A model generated the notes under the pieces. The model had not been told where the DNA came from. It did no database searches and was given only the letters and a program-made list of their open reading frames with translations. The translations under genes and the position numbers were made by a program. Below, one piece after another: positions 1 to 10,847 of a stretch of 64,000 nucleotides of DNA. Origin of the DNA: an uncultured Alphaproteobacteria bacterium (GTDB lineage: Bacteria > Pseudomonadota > Alphaproteobacteria > Methylaequorales > Methylaequoraceae). The first letter of the stretch is position 1. The number at the start of each line of letters is the position of its first letter. Location: positions 23,066 to 87,065 of the forward strand of contig CACEWP010000002.1 of NCBI GenBank assembly GCA_902563305.1, in the 5' to 3' direction.

Positions 1-1
1 T

Positions 2-901
2 ATTGTTTCTTTAGAACATACTCAAAAAGACAATGAATCTTTAGAGGACCAACTTATTACAGAAGCAATGGTAACTCCATCATCTAGCCTAGTAGGAAAT
101 ACAATTGAAAATGTTAGTTTTAGATATAGATACAATTGTTTAGTAATTGGCTTGCAAAGAAAGTCTAGAATTATAACAAAACAAATGGGAGAGCTACCGT
201 TAGAGCCTGGTGATACTTTATTAATTCAGGGTAATGCTGAGGTGATTAAGAACTTGAGGACACAAAGCGATCTTCTTCCAATGGAATGGGCCACTTCCGA
301 GATACACAATAAAGAAATAGCTAATAAATCATTATTAATTTTTCTTACTGTCGTATCTTTGGGAGCATTTGAAATACTTCCACTTGTTGTTGCTTCTTTA
401 TTAGGAGTAGTGTCAATTCTTTTCTTCAAAGTTTTGAATATCAGACAGGTTTTTAGGAGTATTGATAATAATCTTCTACTTTTAATTGTCACATCTTTGG
501 CTCTTGGTCAAGTTATTCAGGTAACAGGAACTGCAAATTTTTTGTCTGAAATACTCTTACAAATTTTAGAAGGGTCATCCCCAATGACAGTTATTTTATG
601 TTTTTATATATTTGTTTCAATTACTACAAACTTTATTTCTAATAATGCATGTGCTGTGTTATTTTCTCCAATAGCTATTGATATAGCTGATAAATTATCT
701 GTTGACCCAAAGACTCTTGCTATTGCTCTGATTTTTGCTGTAAATACTTCTTTTTTAACTCCATTAGCATATCAAACAAATTTATTGGTGATGGGACCAG
801 GTCATTATAAATTTATTGATTACGTAAAATTTGGAATTCCATTAACAGTGTTATGTTGGATTATCTTTTTTATTACATTCCCGATATTTTATAAAATATG
901 A
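2..901 (+). CDS. SLC13/DASS-type anion permease, C-terminal part (5' truncated by window edge)
   Basis: The reading frame is open from the left edge, so the N-terminus lies outside the window. The visible start is a soluble stretch with a TrkA-C/RCK-C-like pattern (a region ending LEPGDTLLIQG), followed by about five hydrophobic segments. This order of RCK-C domain then a second transmembrane half is typical of the SLC13/DASS family and CitT/ArsB-like permeases with inserted TrkA-C domains. The segment with SNNACAVLFSPIA resembles the conserved SNT/SNNA motif of that family. It is an inner-membrane importer of an anion such as sulfate or a dicarboxylate; the substrate cannot be told. The stop overlaps the serC start by four bases (ATGA). 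Confidence 0.78.
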   Translation: MVSLEHTQKDNESLEDQLITEAMVTPSSSLVGNTIENVSFRYRYNCLVIGLQRKSRIITKQMGELPLEPGDTLLIQGNAEVIKNLRTQSDLLPMEWATSEIHNKEIANKSLLIFLTVVSLGAFEILPLVVASLLGVVSILFFKVLNIRQVFRSIDNNLLLLIVTSLALGQVIQVTGTANFLSEILLQILEGSSPMTVILCFYIFVSITTNFISNNACAVLFSPIAIDIADKLSVDPKTLAIALIFAVNTSFLTPLAYQTNLLVMGPGHYKFIDYVKFGIPLTVLCWIIFFITFPIFYKI

Positions 902-1968
902 GACTACCTAAAATTAATAAACCTATAAACCCTAGATTTTCATGCGGCCCAACTACAAAGCCGAGTGGTTGGGATTTAAAAAAAATAAACAATAAATATC
1001 TTGGTCGATATCATAGAGCAGATGATGTAAAAGAATTCATTCAAAATCAACTCAACAGAATAAGAAAAATCTTAAAAATTCCCAGTAATTTTAAAATCTT
1101 TATTTCACCAGGTTCATGTACAGGAGCAATGGAAGCGGTTATATGGAGTTTTTTCGGAAGAAGAGAAATTACTTGCCTGATTTATGATTATTGGGGAATG
1201 GAATGGTACAACGATCTCAAAAAATTAAATTTAAAAATTGATGCTAGAATTTCACTTGATGGTTCGATTCCGAGCTTAGATAAAATCCCATTACAAAATG
1301 ATTTGCTATTTGTATGGACTGGGACAACAATTGGTATTTCATTAAATAATTTAGAATTCTTAAATTCAAAACAAGAAGGATTGATTGTTTGCGATATCAA
1401 TTCAGCAGCCTTTATTTATGATATTCCTTGGAAAAAAATAGATATTTCAATTTTTTCATGGCAAAAAGCACTAGGTTCAGAGTCTCAGCATGGTATTGTT
1501 GTTATGAGTCCGAAGGCAATAGAGAGACTTGAATCCAGACCTATTCCTAAAATTTTTGATTTTACGAAAAATAATTTTTTAATAAACACACCCTCATTAT
1601 TAACAATCTCAGATCTAGAATTATGTTTAGATTTATATGAAAAAAATGGTGGTTTAATCAGTAGTAATGAAATCTCGATGGAAAATAAAAGAGTTTTTGA
1701 TAAATGGGAAGAGAATAATAATTTTGTTAAATATTTTGTAAAAGAAAAAAAGTATCAGGCAATAACTCCGGTTTATATGATTTTCAAGCAAAAAATCTCG
1801 TATGAAGAAATTTTTAAATTTTTAAGTTTTAACGAAATCGCATTTGATATTAGGAATTATAGAAAGACTATGCCGGGAATCAGAATTTGGACAGGACCTA
1901 CAATAAAAAAAAATGATTTAATTGCTCTTACAAATTGGCTAGATTGGTGTTTTAATAATTTTGAGTAA
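898..1968 (+). CDS. serC: Phosphoserine aminotransferase
   Basis: This PLP enzyme converts 3-phosphohydroxypyruvate and glutamate to phosphoserine in serine synthesis, and a related step in pyridoxal phosphate synthesis. At 356 aa it fits the alphaproteobacterial/Methanosarcina-type SerC. Visible landmarks are the N-terminal FSCGPTTKPSGW, the GSCTGAMEA phosphate-cup region near residue 72, WTGTT near 140, and SWQKALGSE with the Schiff-base lysine at K190. It overlaps the permease stop by four bases and is followed three bases later by hisZ. In many alphaproteobacteria serA follows serC; here it does not. Confidence 0.93.
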   Translation: MRLPKINKPINPRFSCGPTTKPSGWDLKKINNKYLGRYHRADDVKEFIQNQLNRIRKILKIPSNFKIFISPGSCTGAMEAVIWSFFGRREITCLIYDYWGMEWYNDLKKLNLKIDARISLDGSIPSLDKIPLQNDLLFVWTGTTIGISLNNLEFLNSKQEGLIVCDINSAAFIYDIPWKKIDISIFSWQKALGSESQHGIVVMSPKAIERLESRPIPKIFDFTKNNFLINTPSLLTISDLELCLDLYEKNGGLISSNEISMENKRVFDKWEENNNFVKYFVKEKKYQAITPVYMIFKQKISYEEIFKFLSFNEIAFDIRNYRKTMPGIRIWTGPTIKKNDLIALTNWLDWCFNNFE

Positions 1969-1971
1969 CAA

Positions 1972-5280
<3,309 letters not shown>

Positions 5281-5289
5281 AATTACGCT

Positions 5290-5317
5290 ATAATACTTAA
5301 AAAAAAACAAATTGCAA
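5290..5317 (-). promoter_or_regulatory. Candidate sigma-70 promoter of rpoH, placed for a leaderless transcript
   Basis: On the minus strand TTGCAA (5312-5317) is separated by 16 bases from TATTAT (5290-5295), and the rpoH ATG follows nine bases after the -10 box. Transcription would start within a few bases of the ATG, leaving no room for a Shine-Dalgarno site, and none is visible. The call rests on consensus matching only. Confidence 0.5.
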
Positions 5318-5330
5318 GAATAAAATGAAT

Positions 5331-5367
5331 ATAAGATGAACAAATTATTATTTTTCGTTCATCTTAT
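5331..5367 (-). promoter_or_regulatory. Perfect 11-bp inverted repeat between rluD and rpoH
   Basis: ATAAGATGAAC (5331-5341) and GTTCATCTTAT (5357-5367) form a perfect 11-bp stem with a 15-base loop. It begins about 11 bases past the rluD stop and ends about 14 bases upstream of the rpoH -35 box. No continuous U-tract follows on the minus strand (only ATTCATTTTATT), so it is a poor intrinsic terminator. It could protect the rluD mRNA 3' end, terminate weakly, or be an operator for rpoH. Confidence 0.45.
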
Positions 5368-5378
5368 GAGAATTTTAT

Positions 5379-6365
5379 TTAATTTTCTGATAAATTTTTT
5401 AATAATCTGATGAAATCCCTAGGTAATTTAGAATTGAAAGATAAATATTCATTTTTAATGGGATGATAGAAACCAAGAAAATTAGCGTGTAAAGCATGTC
5501 GTTGAGGTTCTATAAAATTTTTTAATAAGAAATTTTTCAAATCATTTGGAAGATTTAGATAGTAATTATTCCTACTATATTTTTTATCTCCGATTATAGG
5601 GTTGCCGATGTGGCTCATGTGAACCCTGATCTGATGGGTTCTTCCGGTTAATAGCTTACATTTAACATGACTTATTTTTATTTTCTCATTAATTATAAAT
5701 GAATTGAGTAATGAAAACTTTGTAATAGCAACTTTACCTGCATCTGATGAAGTAACTGTCATTTTTTTTCTGTTCAATTTTGACCTTGCAATATTTGTTT
5801 CTATGACTCCTTTTGGATTAGTTAATTGATTCCATGTCAACAAGTTATATTCCCTATCAATAGATTTATCTTTAAATTGTTTTGATAAACTATTGTGGGT
5901 AATGTCATCTTTAGCAAAAACTAATAGTCCACTTGTCATTTTATCAATTCTATGAACTACTCCTGGTCTTAATACACCTCCAATTCCAGAAAGATTTTTA
6001 CAATGGGATAATAACGCATTTACTAGAGTATTATCCTTATTTCCTGCTCCAGGATGAACAACTGTTCCAGCATTTTTATCTATAACAATTAAATTATTAT
6101 CCTCATATATAATATTAAGATTCAATTTTTGAGGAAGTAATTCATACTTTTTTGGTTCAGGAATTAATAATGAGAGTTCCCCTGATTCTTTTAATTTAAA
6201 AGAGGGTTGGTTTATAACTTTTTCATTAAACTTTAAAAAACCATCTATAATTAACTGCTTAAGGCGATTTCTTGATAAGTATTTAAATTTTTGAGAAATA
6301 TATACGTCAACTCTTTTATCTAGATCATTGCTAGTTACAAAAATAGATATATAATTTGGCTTCAA
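5379..6365 (-). CDS. rluD: RluA/RluD-family 23S rRNA pseudouridine synthase
   Basis: The 328 aa protein has an N-terminal S4 RNA-binding domain (about residues 15-70: RVDVYISQ, SRNRLKQLIIDG) followed by the pseudouridine synthase core. The catalytic aspartate is in HRIDKMTSG (H138-D141), and GRTHQIRVHMSHIGNPIIGD is the conserved C-terminal core motif. RluD modifies helix 69 of 23S rRNA, and the family member next to rpoH in alphaproteobacteria is usually annotated RluD. The start is TTG at 6365, supported by AAGGA nine bases upstream. This start codon shares a base with the divergent ATG of the next gene. Confidence 0.88.
   Translation of the reverse strand: MKPNYISIFVTSNDLDKRVDVYISQKFKYLSRNRLKQLIIDGFLKFNEKVINQPSFKLKESGELSLLIPEPKKYELLPQKLNLNIIYEDNNLIVIDKNAGTVVHPGAGNKDNTLVNALLSHCKNLSGIGGVLRPGVVHRIDKMTSGLLVFAKDDITHNSLSKQFKDKSIDREYNLLTWNQLTNPKGVIETNIARSKLNRKKMTVTSSDAGKVAITKFSLLNSFIINEKIKISHVKCKLLTGRTHQIRVHMSHIGNPIIGDKKYSRNNYYLNLPNDLKNFLLKNFIEPQRHALHANFLGFYHPIKNEYLSFNSKLPRDFIRLLKNLSEN
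6328..6355 (+). promoter_or_regulatory. Candidate promoter inside the rluD 5' end for the 6365 gene
   Basis: TTGCTA (6328-6333), a 16-base spacer and a perfect TATAAT (6350-6355) precede the ATG at 6365 by nine bases. This is the same geometry as the rpoH promoter. The boxes lie within the first codons of rluD on the other strand because there is no intergenic DNA between the two genes. Confidence 0.5.
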
Positions 6366-6652
6366 TGAAAAGATTCCTTAAGTTTATTGTATTTTTTTTT
6401 GGATTTTTAATTTGTTTACTTTTACTTATTACAATATTTACTATTTATTATAAATATTTTAAACACAATTCAGAAAATATTAATTTTTTAAGATTAAAAC
6501 CTCAAATTGAATTATTTTACGATGTAAAAGACTTTCATATAGAGGGTAATAAGTTACATTTACAACTTGAAAATAAAAATGATAGTAGTCAAATTATACG
6601 GAGTTATAATATTAAAAAAGGCAATTTATTGTCTGAAGTAGAAATAAAATGA
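6365..6652 (+). CDS. Small single-pass membrane protein of unknown function
   Basis: A 95 aa protein with a lysine/arginine start and one long hydrophobic segment (about residues 5-30), then a polar tail of about 60 residues. I do not recognise the family. ATG 6365 is preferred over TTG 6356 because a TATAAT box ends nine bases before it. Its stop overlaps the next start (ATGA), so it is probably co-translated with the downstream HExxH protein and could be its membrane partner; that is inference from position only. Confidence 0.6.
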   Translation: MKRFLKFIVFFFGFLICLLLLITIFTIYYKYFKHNSENINFLRLKPQIELFYDVKDFHIEGNKLHLQLENKNDSSQIIRSYNIKKGNLLSEVEIK

Positions 6653-7104
6653 TTTCGAAAACTTTATTACTTTTCCTCAGCACTTGGATAATTGAAAATA
6701 CTGAATTTAAAGAAAAGATTGATAGTCCAAACCTTTTTAAATTATCTCAAAAAGAAATGGCAGATAAGGCATGTTTTTCTTCATATAATTGTAGAGTTAA
6801 AGCTTACTATGTAAAAGATAGTGGAATTTTTTACATTGACCAACTCGAGCCTGAAAAGAATGTTTGTGATAAATCAATAATTCTTCACGAACTAATTCAT
6901 CATTACCAAAAAAACAATGATAGATCATTTGATCTTGATGAAAAAACATTATGGACTCTTCAGGAAAGGCAGGCAATTTATTACCAAAATCTCTTTCTAA
7001 TTTCTCAAAAGCGTTTGAATAATAATAAAGGTCCAGAAAATGTTTTACAGTGCGAGGGTGGATCTTATTTGGATTTACAATATAAGTACAATGATTCAAA
7101 ATAA
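6649..7104 (+). CDS. Small HExxH protein, putative zinc metallopeptidase (DUF6647-like)
   Basis: A 151 aa protein whose centre reads ILHELIHHYQ, giving a zinc-binding HExxH motif (H80, E81, H84). A downstream glutamate at about E107 in LQERQA is in the right region for a third gluzincin ligand. It has several cysteines (C42, C48, C73, and one near the C-terminus), which may form disulfides, and a weakly hydrophobic N-terminus that may act as a signal. It is coupled by ATGA overlap to the small membrane protein upstream. A clear paralogue lies at 32199-32588. Peptidase activity is inferred from the motif; the substrate is unknown. Confidence 0.6.
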   Translation: MISKTLLLFLSTWIIENTEFKEKIDSPNLFKLSQKEMADKACFSSYNCRVKAYYVKDSGIFYIDQLEPEKNVCDKSIILHELIHHYQKNNDRSFDLDEKTLWTLQERQAIYYQNLFLISQKRLNNNKGPENVLQCEGGSYLDLQYKYNDSK

Positions 7105-7123
7105 TTTTTTATCTTAATATAAT
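7095..7123 (+). promoter_or_regulatory. Candidate promoter for the 2OG-oxygenase-like gene
   Basis: TTCAAA (7095-7100), 17 bases, then a perfect TATAAT (7118-7123). Transcription would begin around 7130, only about seven bases before the GTG start at 7137. The -35 box lies in the last codons of the preceding gene. Confidence 0.4.
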
Positions 7124-7136
7124 AGAAATATGAATC

Positions 7137-7949
7137 GTGAAGAAATTAACTTGTGAACAGCTATCGGAGAAAGTATTTAAAAAAAAGATTTTTAGAGGTG
7201 AAGTTTTTGTAATCAAAAATTCAAAAGAGATTGCTAAAATTACTCAAATCATTCAAATGTATTTCCTTTATATTTTTAATGTAAATATAAAAAATAGTGG
7301 AAAAAAGCAATTATTATTAAAAGATCAGAACAACTTGTTTTTTACAATTTTACAGAACAGAGTTAAGAGATGTAAATCGATAAGAAAATACTTTACTAAA
7401 TTTTTAGAAAATATAGGTTTCAATGTTCAAGAAACTTATATGGATCTCATAACATTAAGATTCAGTCCCAGTAACGGAGAAGATTCTCTTGGTACTTTAA
7501 ATCCTGTAAAAGCACACAGAGACACTTGGGCCTCAAACTTGTTTCACCAAATAAACTTTTGGTTTCCGATTCATAAAGTTACAGACAAAAACTCTATTTT
7601 TCTTATCCCAAAATATTTTAATAAAAAAATAAGTAATAATAGTGGTATTTGGAATTATGCTTTTTATAAGCAAAAAAAAAACTATCCTTCAACTCCAATC
7701 ACTAACGAAAATTTTTATAAAAACGAAATCCTAAGATTTTCATTAATTAAAGGAGAAGTGTTATGTTTTTCAGGTCATCATTTACATGGAAGTAACTTAG
7801 GAAATTGTGAAAGATTTAATCTGGAGACAAGGGTTGTATGTAAAAATGACAATAAAAAATATAAGATTCCTAAGAATTTAGATTCAGAAAATAAAATTGA
7901 GAAAAAGAAATGGTTTAAAAATTTAGTTTCTGGAAAAAGTTATACTTAA
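7137..7949 (+). CDS. Putative 2-oxoglutarate/Fe(II)-dependent oxygenase (phytanoyl-CoA dioxygenase-like)
   Basis: A 270 aa protein with a plausible facial triad: AHRDTWASN supplies H127 and D129, GHHLHGSN supplies the distal histidine (H215 or H217), and the arginine in RFNLETR (R226 or R232) could bind 2-oxoglutarate. This order and spacing match the cupin-fold 2OG oxygenases. The substrate is unknown. It converges on blh with a four-base overlap and lies beside the carotenoid/retinal operon, so action on a carotenoid or retinal product is conceivable but unproven. The start is uncertain: GTG 7137 is used, while the ATG at 7130 reads into a stop after eight codons. Confidence 0.55.
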   Translation: MKKLTCEQLSEKVFKKKIFRGEVFVIKNSKEIAKITQIIQMYFLYIFNVNIKNSGKKQLLLKDQNNLFFTILQNRVKRCKSIRKYFTKFLENIGFNVQETYMDLITLRFSPSNGEDSLGTLNPVKAHRDTWASNLFHQINFWFPIHKVTDKNSIFLIPKYFNKKISNNSGIWNYAFYKQKKNYPSTPITNENFYKNEILRFSLIKGEVLCFSGHHLHGSNLGNCERFNLETRVVCKNDNKKYKIPKNLDSENKIEKKKWFKNLVSGKSYT

Positions 7950-8827
7950 TTATTCTTTGTAAAATTTATTAATACAATGTGTGAAATAGTAAGAGATGAT
8001 AGTCCAATCACTACATAACTCAATGCTAAAGTATTAACAGAATCATAAAAGAAAAAGAAAATCAAAGTAAAAAATAGCAGAGTCAGTAATGTCATTGGGA
8101 TAGTTTTTAAAATTAATTTAGATGCTTTTAATTGTAAATTATTTTTTTCTTCAATTAGATGACGGGTAGAATGAAGAAAACAGAAATATATAAAAAAAGA
8201 AAATAGTGGTTCAAAAAACCAGAAACAGAAAAATAATAAGAATATTTCTATTGCTAAAATTCTTTGTTCTTGTGATTTAGTAATCGAATTCAGATTTTTT
8301 ACGAACCACACGATTATAAGCAGGACTACAAGAAAATAAATGTAATTAAAGTAAAGACTAACACTAGATAAAAAATTAGTTTCAACAAAAAAAAATGAAA
8401 AAATTTCAATTGATCTTTCTAAATGAAACTTAAAAGGTAGAGTTATAACTATCATTCCTCGTATAAAAATTTCCATTAAATTTTTTTTTGTTATGCTGTC
8501 ACTAATTCCGAAATGTAAAGCTGACAAAAATAAAAATAATAGAAAAACAAAATTAGGAAAATTTATCCACATAATAAAGAAAATTAATGGAATGGTTATA
8601 TACGCTATCAAAAAGAATATTGTTTCTAATTTATTTTTTATAATTCTTTTATGTTTAGCGATTGAAATATCCAAACTACCATGGGCTAAACCAGGCCAAA
8701 GAAGCGGTAAAGAAAAAAGTAAGATTTGATTTAAATAGTGCCCAGTAAGATCATTTTCGTAAAACTTAATGATTGGAATCATTATAACAATTGTATAAAA
8801 AAATAACTTTGTCTCTAGTTGCTTCAT
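7946..8827 (-). CDS. blh: Beta-carotene 15,15'-dioxygenase (Brp/Blh family)
   Basis: Blh cleaves beta-carotene into two retinal molecules, the chromophore of proteorhodopsin. The 293 aa protein is almost entirely hydrophobic with multiple membrane segments. It has the family's conserved histidines: GLAHGSLD (H49, D53), ALHFGISD (H105, D110) and CFLHSTRH (H219, H223), the presumed iron ligands. It is the last gene of the crt run. Its ATG directly abuts the crtY TAA with no spacer, implying translational coupling. Confidence 0.9.
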   Translation of the reverse strand: MKQLETKLFFYTIVIMIPIIKFYENDLTGHYLNQILLFSLPLLWPGLAHGSLDISIAKHKRIIKNKLETIFFLIAYITIPLIFFIMWINFPNFVFLLFLFLSALHFGISDSITKKNLMEIFIRGMIVITLPFKFHLERSIEIFSFFFVETNFLSSVSLYFNYIYFLVVLLIIVWFVKNLNSITKSQEQRILAIEIFLLFFCFWFFEPLFSFFIYFCFLHSTRHLIEEKNNLQLKASKLILKTIPMTLLTLLFFTLIFFFFYDSVNTLALSYVVIGLSSLTISHIVLINFTKNN

Positions 8828-9940
8828 TTATTTCTCAAGTACTGCTTTAATAAGTAAAAACTTTGGAAGTGTTATTATAATTCTTAATATCTCAAGAAGA
8901 TTAGCTGAGTTTGTTAAAAATCGAACTATTGAATACAAATTATTGTACTTGAAAAACTTTTCAAAAAATAATTTTAAACCGCGTGGATTTTTTAAAGCAA
9001 ATTTACAAAAAGTATTATCTAAAAAATCATAGACCATTCTTTTTTTAATTTGGGGCTTTTTTCCCTCAATTATACAATCAACAAGTTGTCTCGAGAAAGT
9101 GAAAGAGTTTTGTAAAGAATAACCTGTAGACTGTTTTACCCAATTACCTGCAGTACCAATTTTAATATAATTATTAGTATTTTCTTCTTGAAACTTAAAC
9201 ATTGGAATAATTCCAGTCTCCAAGTTCATAATTTTATATTTTTTACCAAAGTAGTTCTTTGATATATATTCTTCTAAATCTTTTTTGTAGTCTGGTAATG
9301 TTAGCACTTTATCGGAAAAATATGTTGTTTCAATTAAGACTTTTTTCTTACTATAAGGCAGTATATAAATAAAGTTAAAATCTTTCTTGTTATCTTGAAG
9401 ATCCATAAGTATAACCTCATCTTCATTTATTGCTTCATCCTCAAAAACAATCTCCGCCCCATAGAAATGCTGAATTAGTTTTTTTGATTTATGTATGTCT
9501 TTATCTATTCTGCTATCAAATAATAAAGAGGATTTGTATTTTATTTTCTTGGTGCCTACAGTAATTGAATCATTGTCTTTTTTTAAATAATTTATATTTT
9601 GACCCATTAATAGTTTAAAATTTTGATGTTTATTTAATCTTTCTAAAAAAAATTTGAATACATCTTGAGACTTTATTCTCATATATTTAATTCTATCAGA
9701 GTAGAGTGTGGTTTTTTTTTCATTTATAATCACACAAATTTTTTCCCATTTATTTTCGGCATATTTCGTTAAAATATTTTGGGGTATGTTCCAAAAACAT
9801 AAATTTTTGTAGAGATTTATTTTTTTTCTTTTTTCTAGTATTAAAACTCTTTTGTTCGTTCTCTCTATTATTTCATAGGCAAGAATAAGGCCAGAAACAC
9901 CGGCGCCTATTATAATTATATCGAAATTATTTTCAGTCAC
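8828..9940 (-). CDS. crtY: Lycopene beta-cyclase
   Basis: CrtY cyclises both ends of lycopene to give beta-carotene. The 370 aa protein starts with a Rossmann FAD/NAD-binding motif (IIIIGAGVSGLILAYEI). Length, flavoprotein fold and position between crtB and blh fit bacterial CrtY; the C-terminal half is divergent and lysine-rich. The start codon is GTG, four bases past the crtB stop, without an obvious Shine-Dalgarno site. Confidence 0.87.
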   Translation of the reverse strand: MTENNFDIIIIGAGVSGLILAYEIIERTNKRVLILEKRKKINLYKNLCFWNIPQNILTKYAENKWEKICVIINEKKTTLYSDRIKYMRIKSQDVFKFFLERLNKHQNFKLLMGQNINYLKKDNDSITVGTKKIKYKSSLLFDSRIDKDIHKSKKLIQHFYGAEIVFEDEAINEDEVILMDLQDNKKDFNFIYILPYSKKKVLIETTYFSDKVLTLPDYKKDLEEYISKNYFGKKYKIMNLETGIIPMFKFQEENTNNYIKIGTAGNWVKQSTGYSLQNSFTFSRQLVDCIIEGKKPQIKKRMVYDFLDNTFCKFALKNPRGLKLFFEKFFKYNNLYSIVRFLTNSANLLEILRIIITLPKFLLIKAVLEK

Positions 9941-9944
9941 ACTG

Positions 9945-10847
9945 TTATGAATAAAGATTTTTAAGACTATTATTTAATTTTTTTTCTAAATCATTATTAT
10001 AATATCTTCTTTTATCAAAGATTAATTTAAAAAAAACTTTAATTGTTTTGATCACTTTTTCTAATTTTGAAAGATAGATTCTTTGGCTCCAGATATTATA
10101 GTTATTTTCTCTAATTTTTTTTCCTATAGATTGATATAAATATGAAGCAATTGCAATTGGAATCCTATACCTTACTGGTAATTTCATTACTCCTTCCCAT
10201 GCCAAACAATAGATCTGATCAGAAATATCTAAAAGTAATTTTAAATCTTTTTTAAATTTAATTTGAAGTTCATTATCATTAAGAAGTTTACTAAAATGAC
10301 AATTTACGCTATTTCTAATTTCTTCTGGAAAGTAAATTCTTCCACTTTCCAGGTCTTCTTTTATATCTCTAGCTATATTAGTAAGTTGCATAGCTATACC
10401 TAAATAAATACCTTTATTTGTTAAAGACTCTTCTTTGACCTCCATAATCTTACACATCATTAACCCCACAGTTCCAGCAACCTTATAACTATAATTAAAA
10501 AGTTGATCATAATCTTTAATATTAACTTTATTCAAATCACATAAAACACCATTTATTAAGTCTATTGCTATTAGTGGACTTATATTATATTTAGACATTA
10601 ATCTAATAAAACTTTTAACTATTTGATCATTTGATTTATTTTTCTTTAATTCTTTTTTAATACCCTCTAATTTAAATTTAGATTTTTTTTTGGTGAAATA
10701 ATTATTATCTGCTATATCATCTACCAATCTACAAAATAAATATAGTTTTCTTATGTCGACTTGTTTTTCTTTAGAAAAGAATAGAGAAGCAAAATAAAAA
10801 GTCTTGGCTCTTTTTTTTAATGATAGATTACTTTGCCTGTCATTCAT
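9945..10847 (-). CDS. crtB: Phytoene synthase
   Basis: CrtB condenses two geranylgeranyl diphosphates head-to-head into phytoene. The 300 aa length is normal. Both aspartate-rich Mg-binding motifs are present: RLVDDIADN (D43, D44, D47) and NIARDIKEDLESGRIYFPEE (D161, D165). The start overlaps the end of crtI by eight bases, so translation is probably coupled. Confidence 0.94.
   Translation of the reverse strand: MNDRQSNLSLKKRAKTFYFASLFFSKEKQVDIRKLYLFCRLVDDIADNNYFTKKKSKFKLEGIKKELKKNKSNDQIVKSFIRLMSKYNISPLIAIDLINGVLCDLNKVNIKDYDQLFNYSYKVAGTVGLMMCKIMEVKEESLTNKGIYLGIAMQLTNIARDIKEDLESGRIYFPEEIRNSVNCHFSKLLNDNELQIKFKKDLKLLLDISDQIYCLAWEGVMKLPVRYRIPIAIASYLYQSIGKKIRENNYNIWSQRIYLSKLEKVIKTIKVFFKLIFDKRRYYNNDLEKKLNNSLKNLYS

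Noticed and set aside
7130..7156. Short ORF starting at ATG 7130 ahead of the oxygenase-like gene
   Set aside because: It stops after eight codons and overlaps the GTG start out of frame. A leader peptide is possible but has no support.
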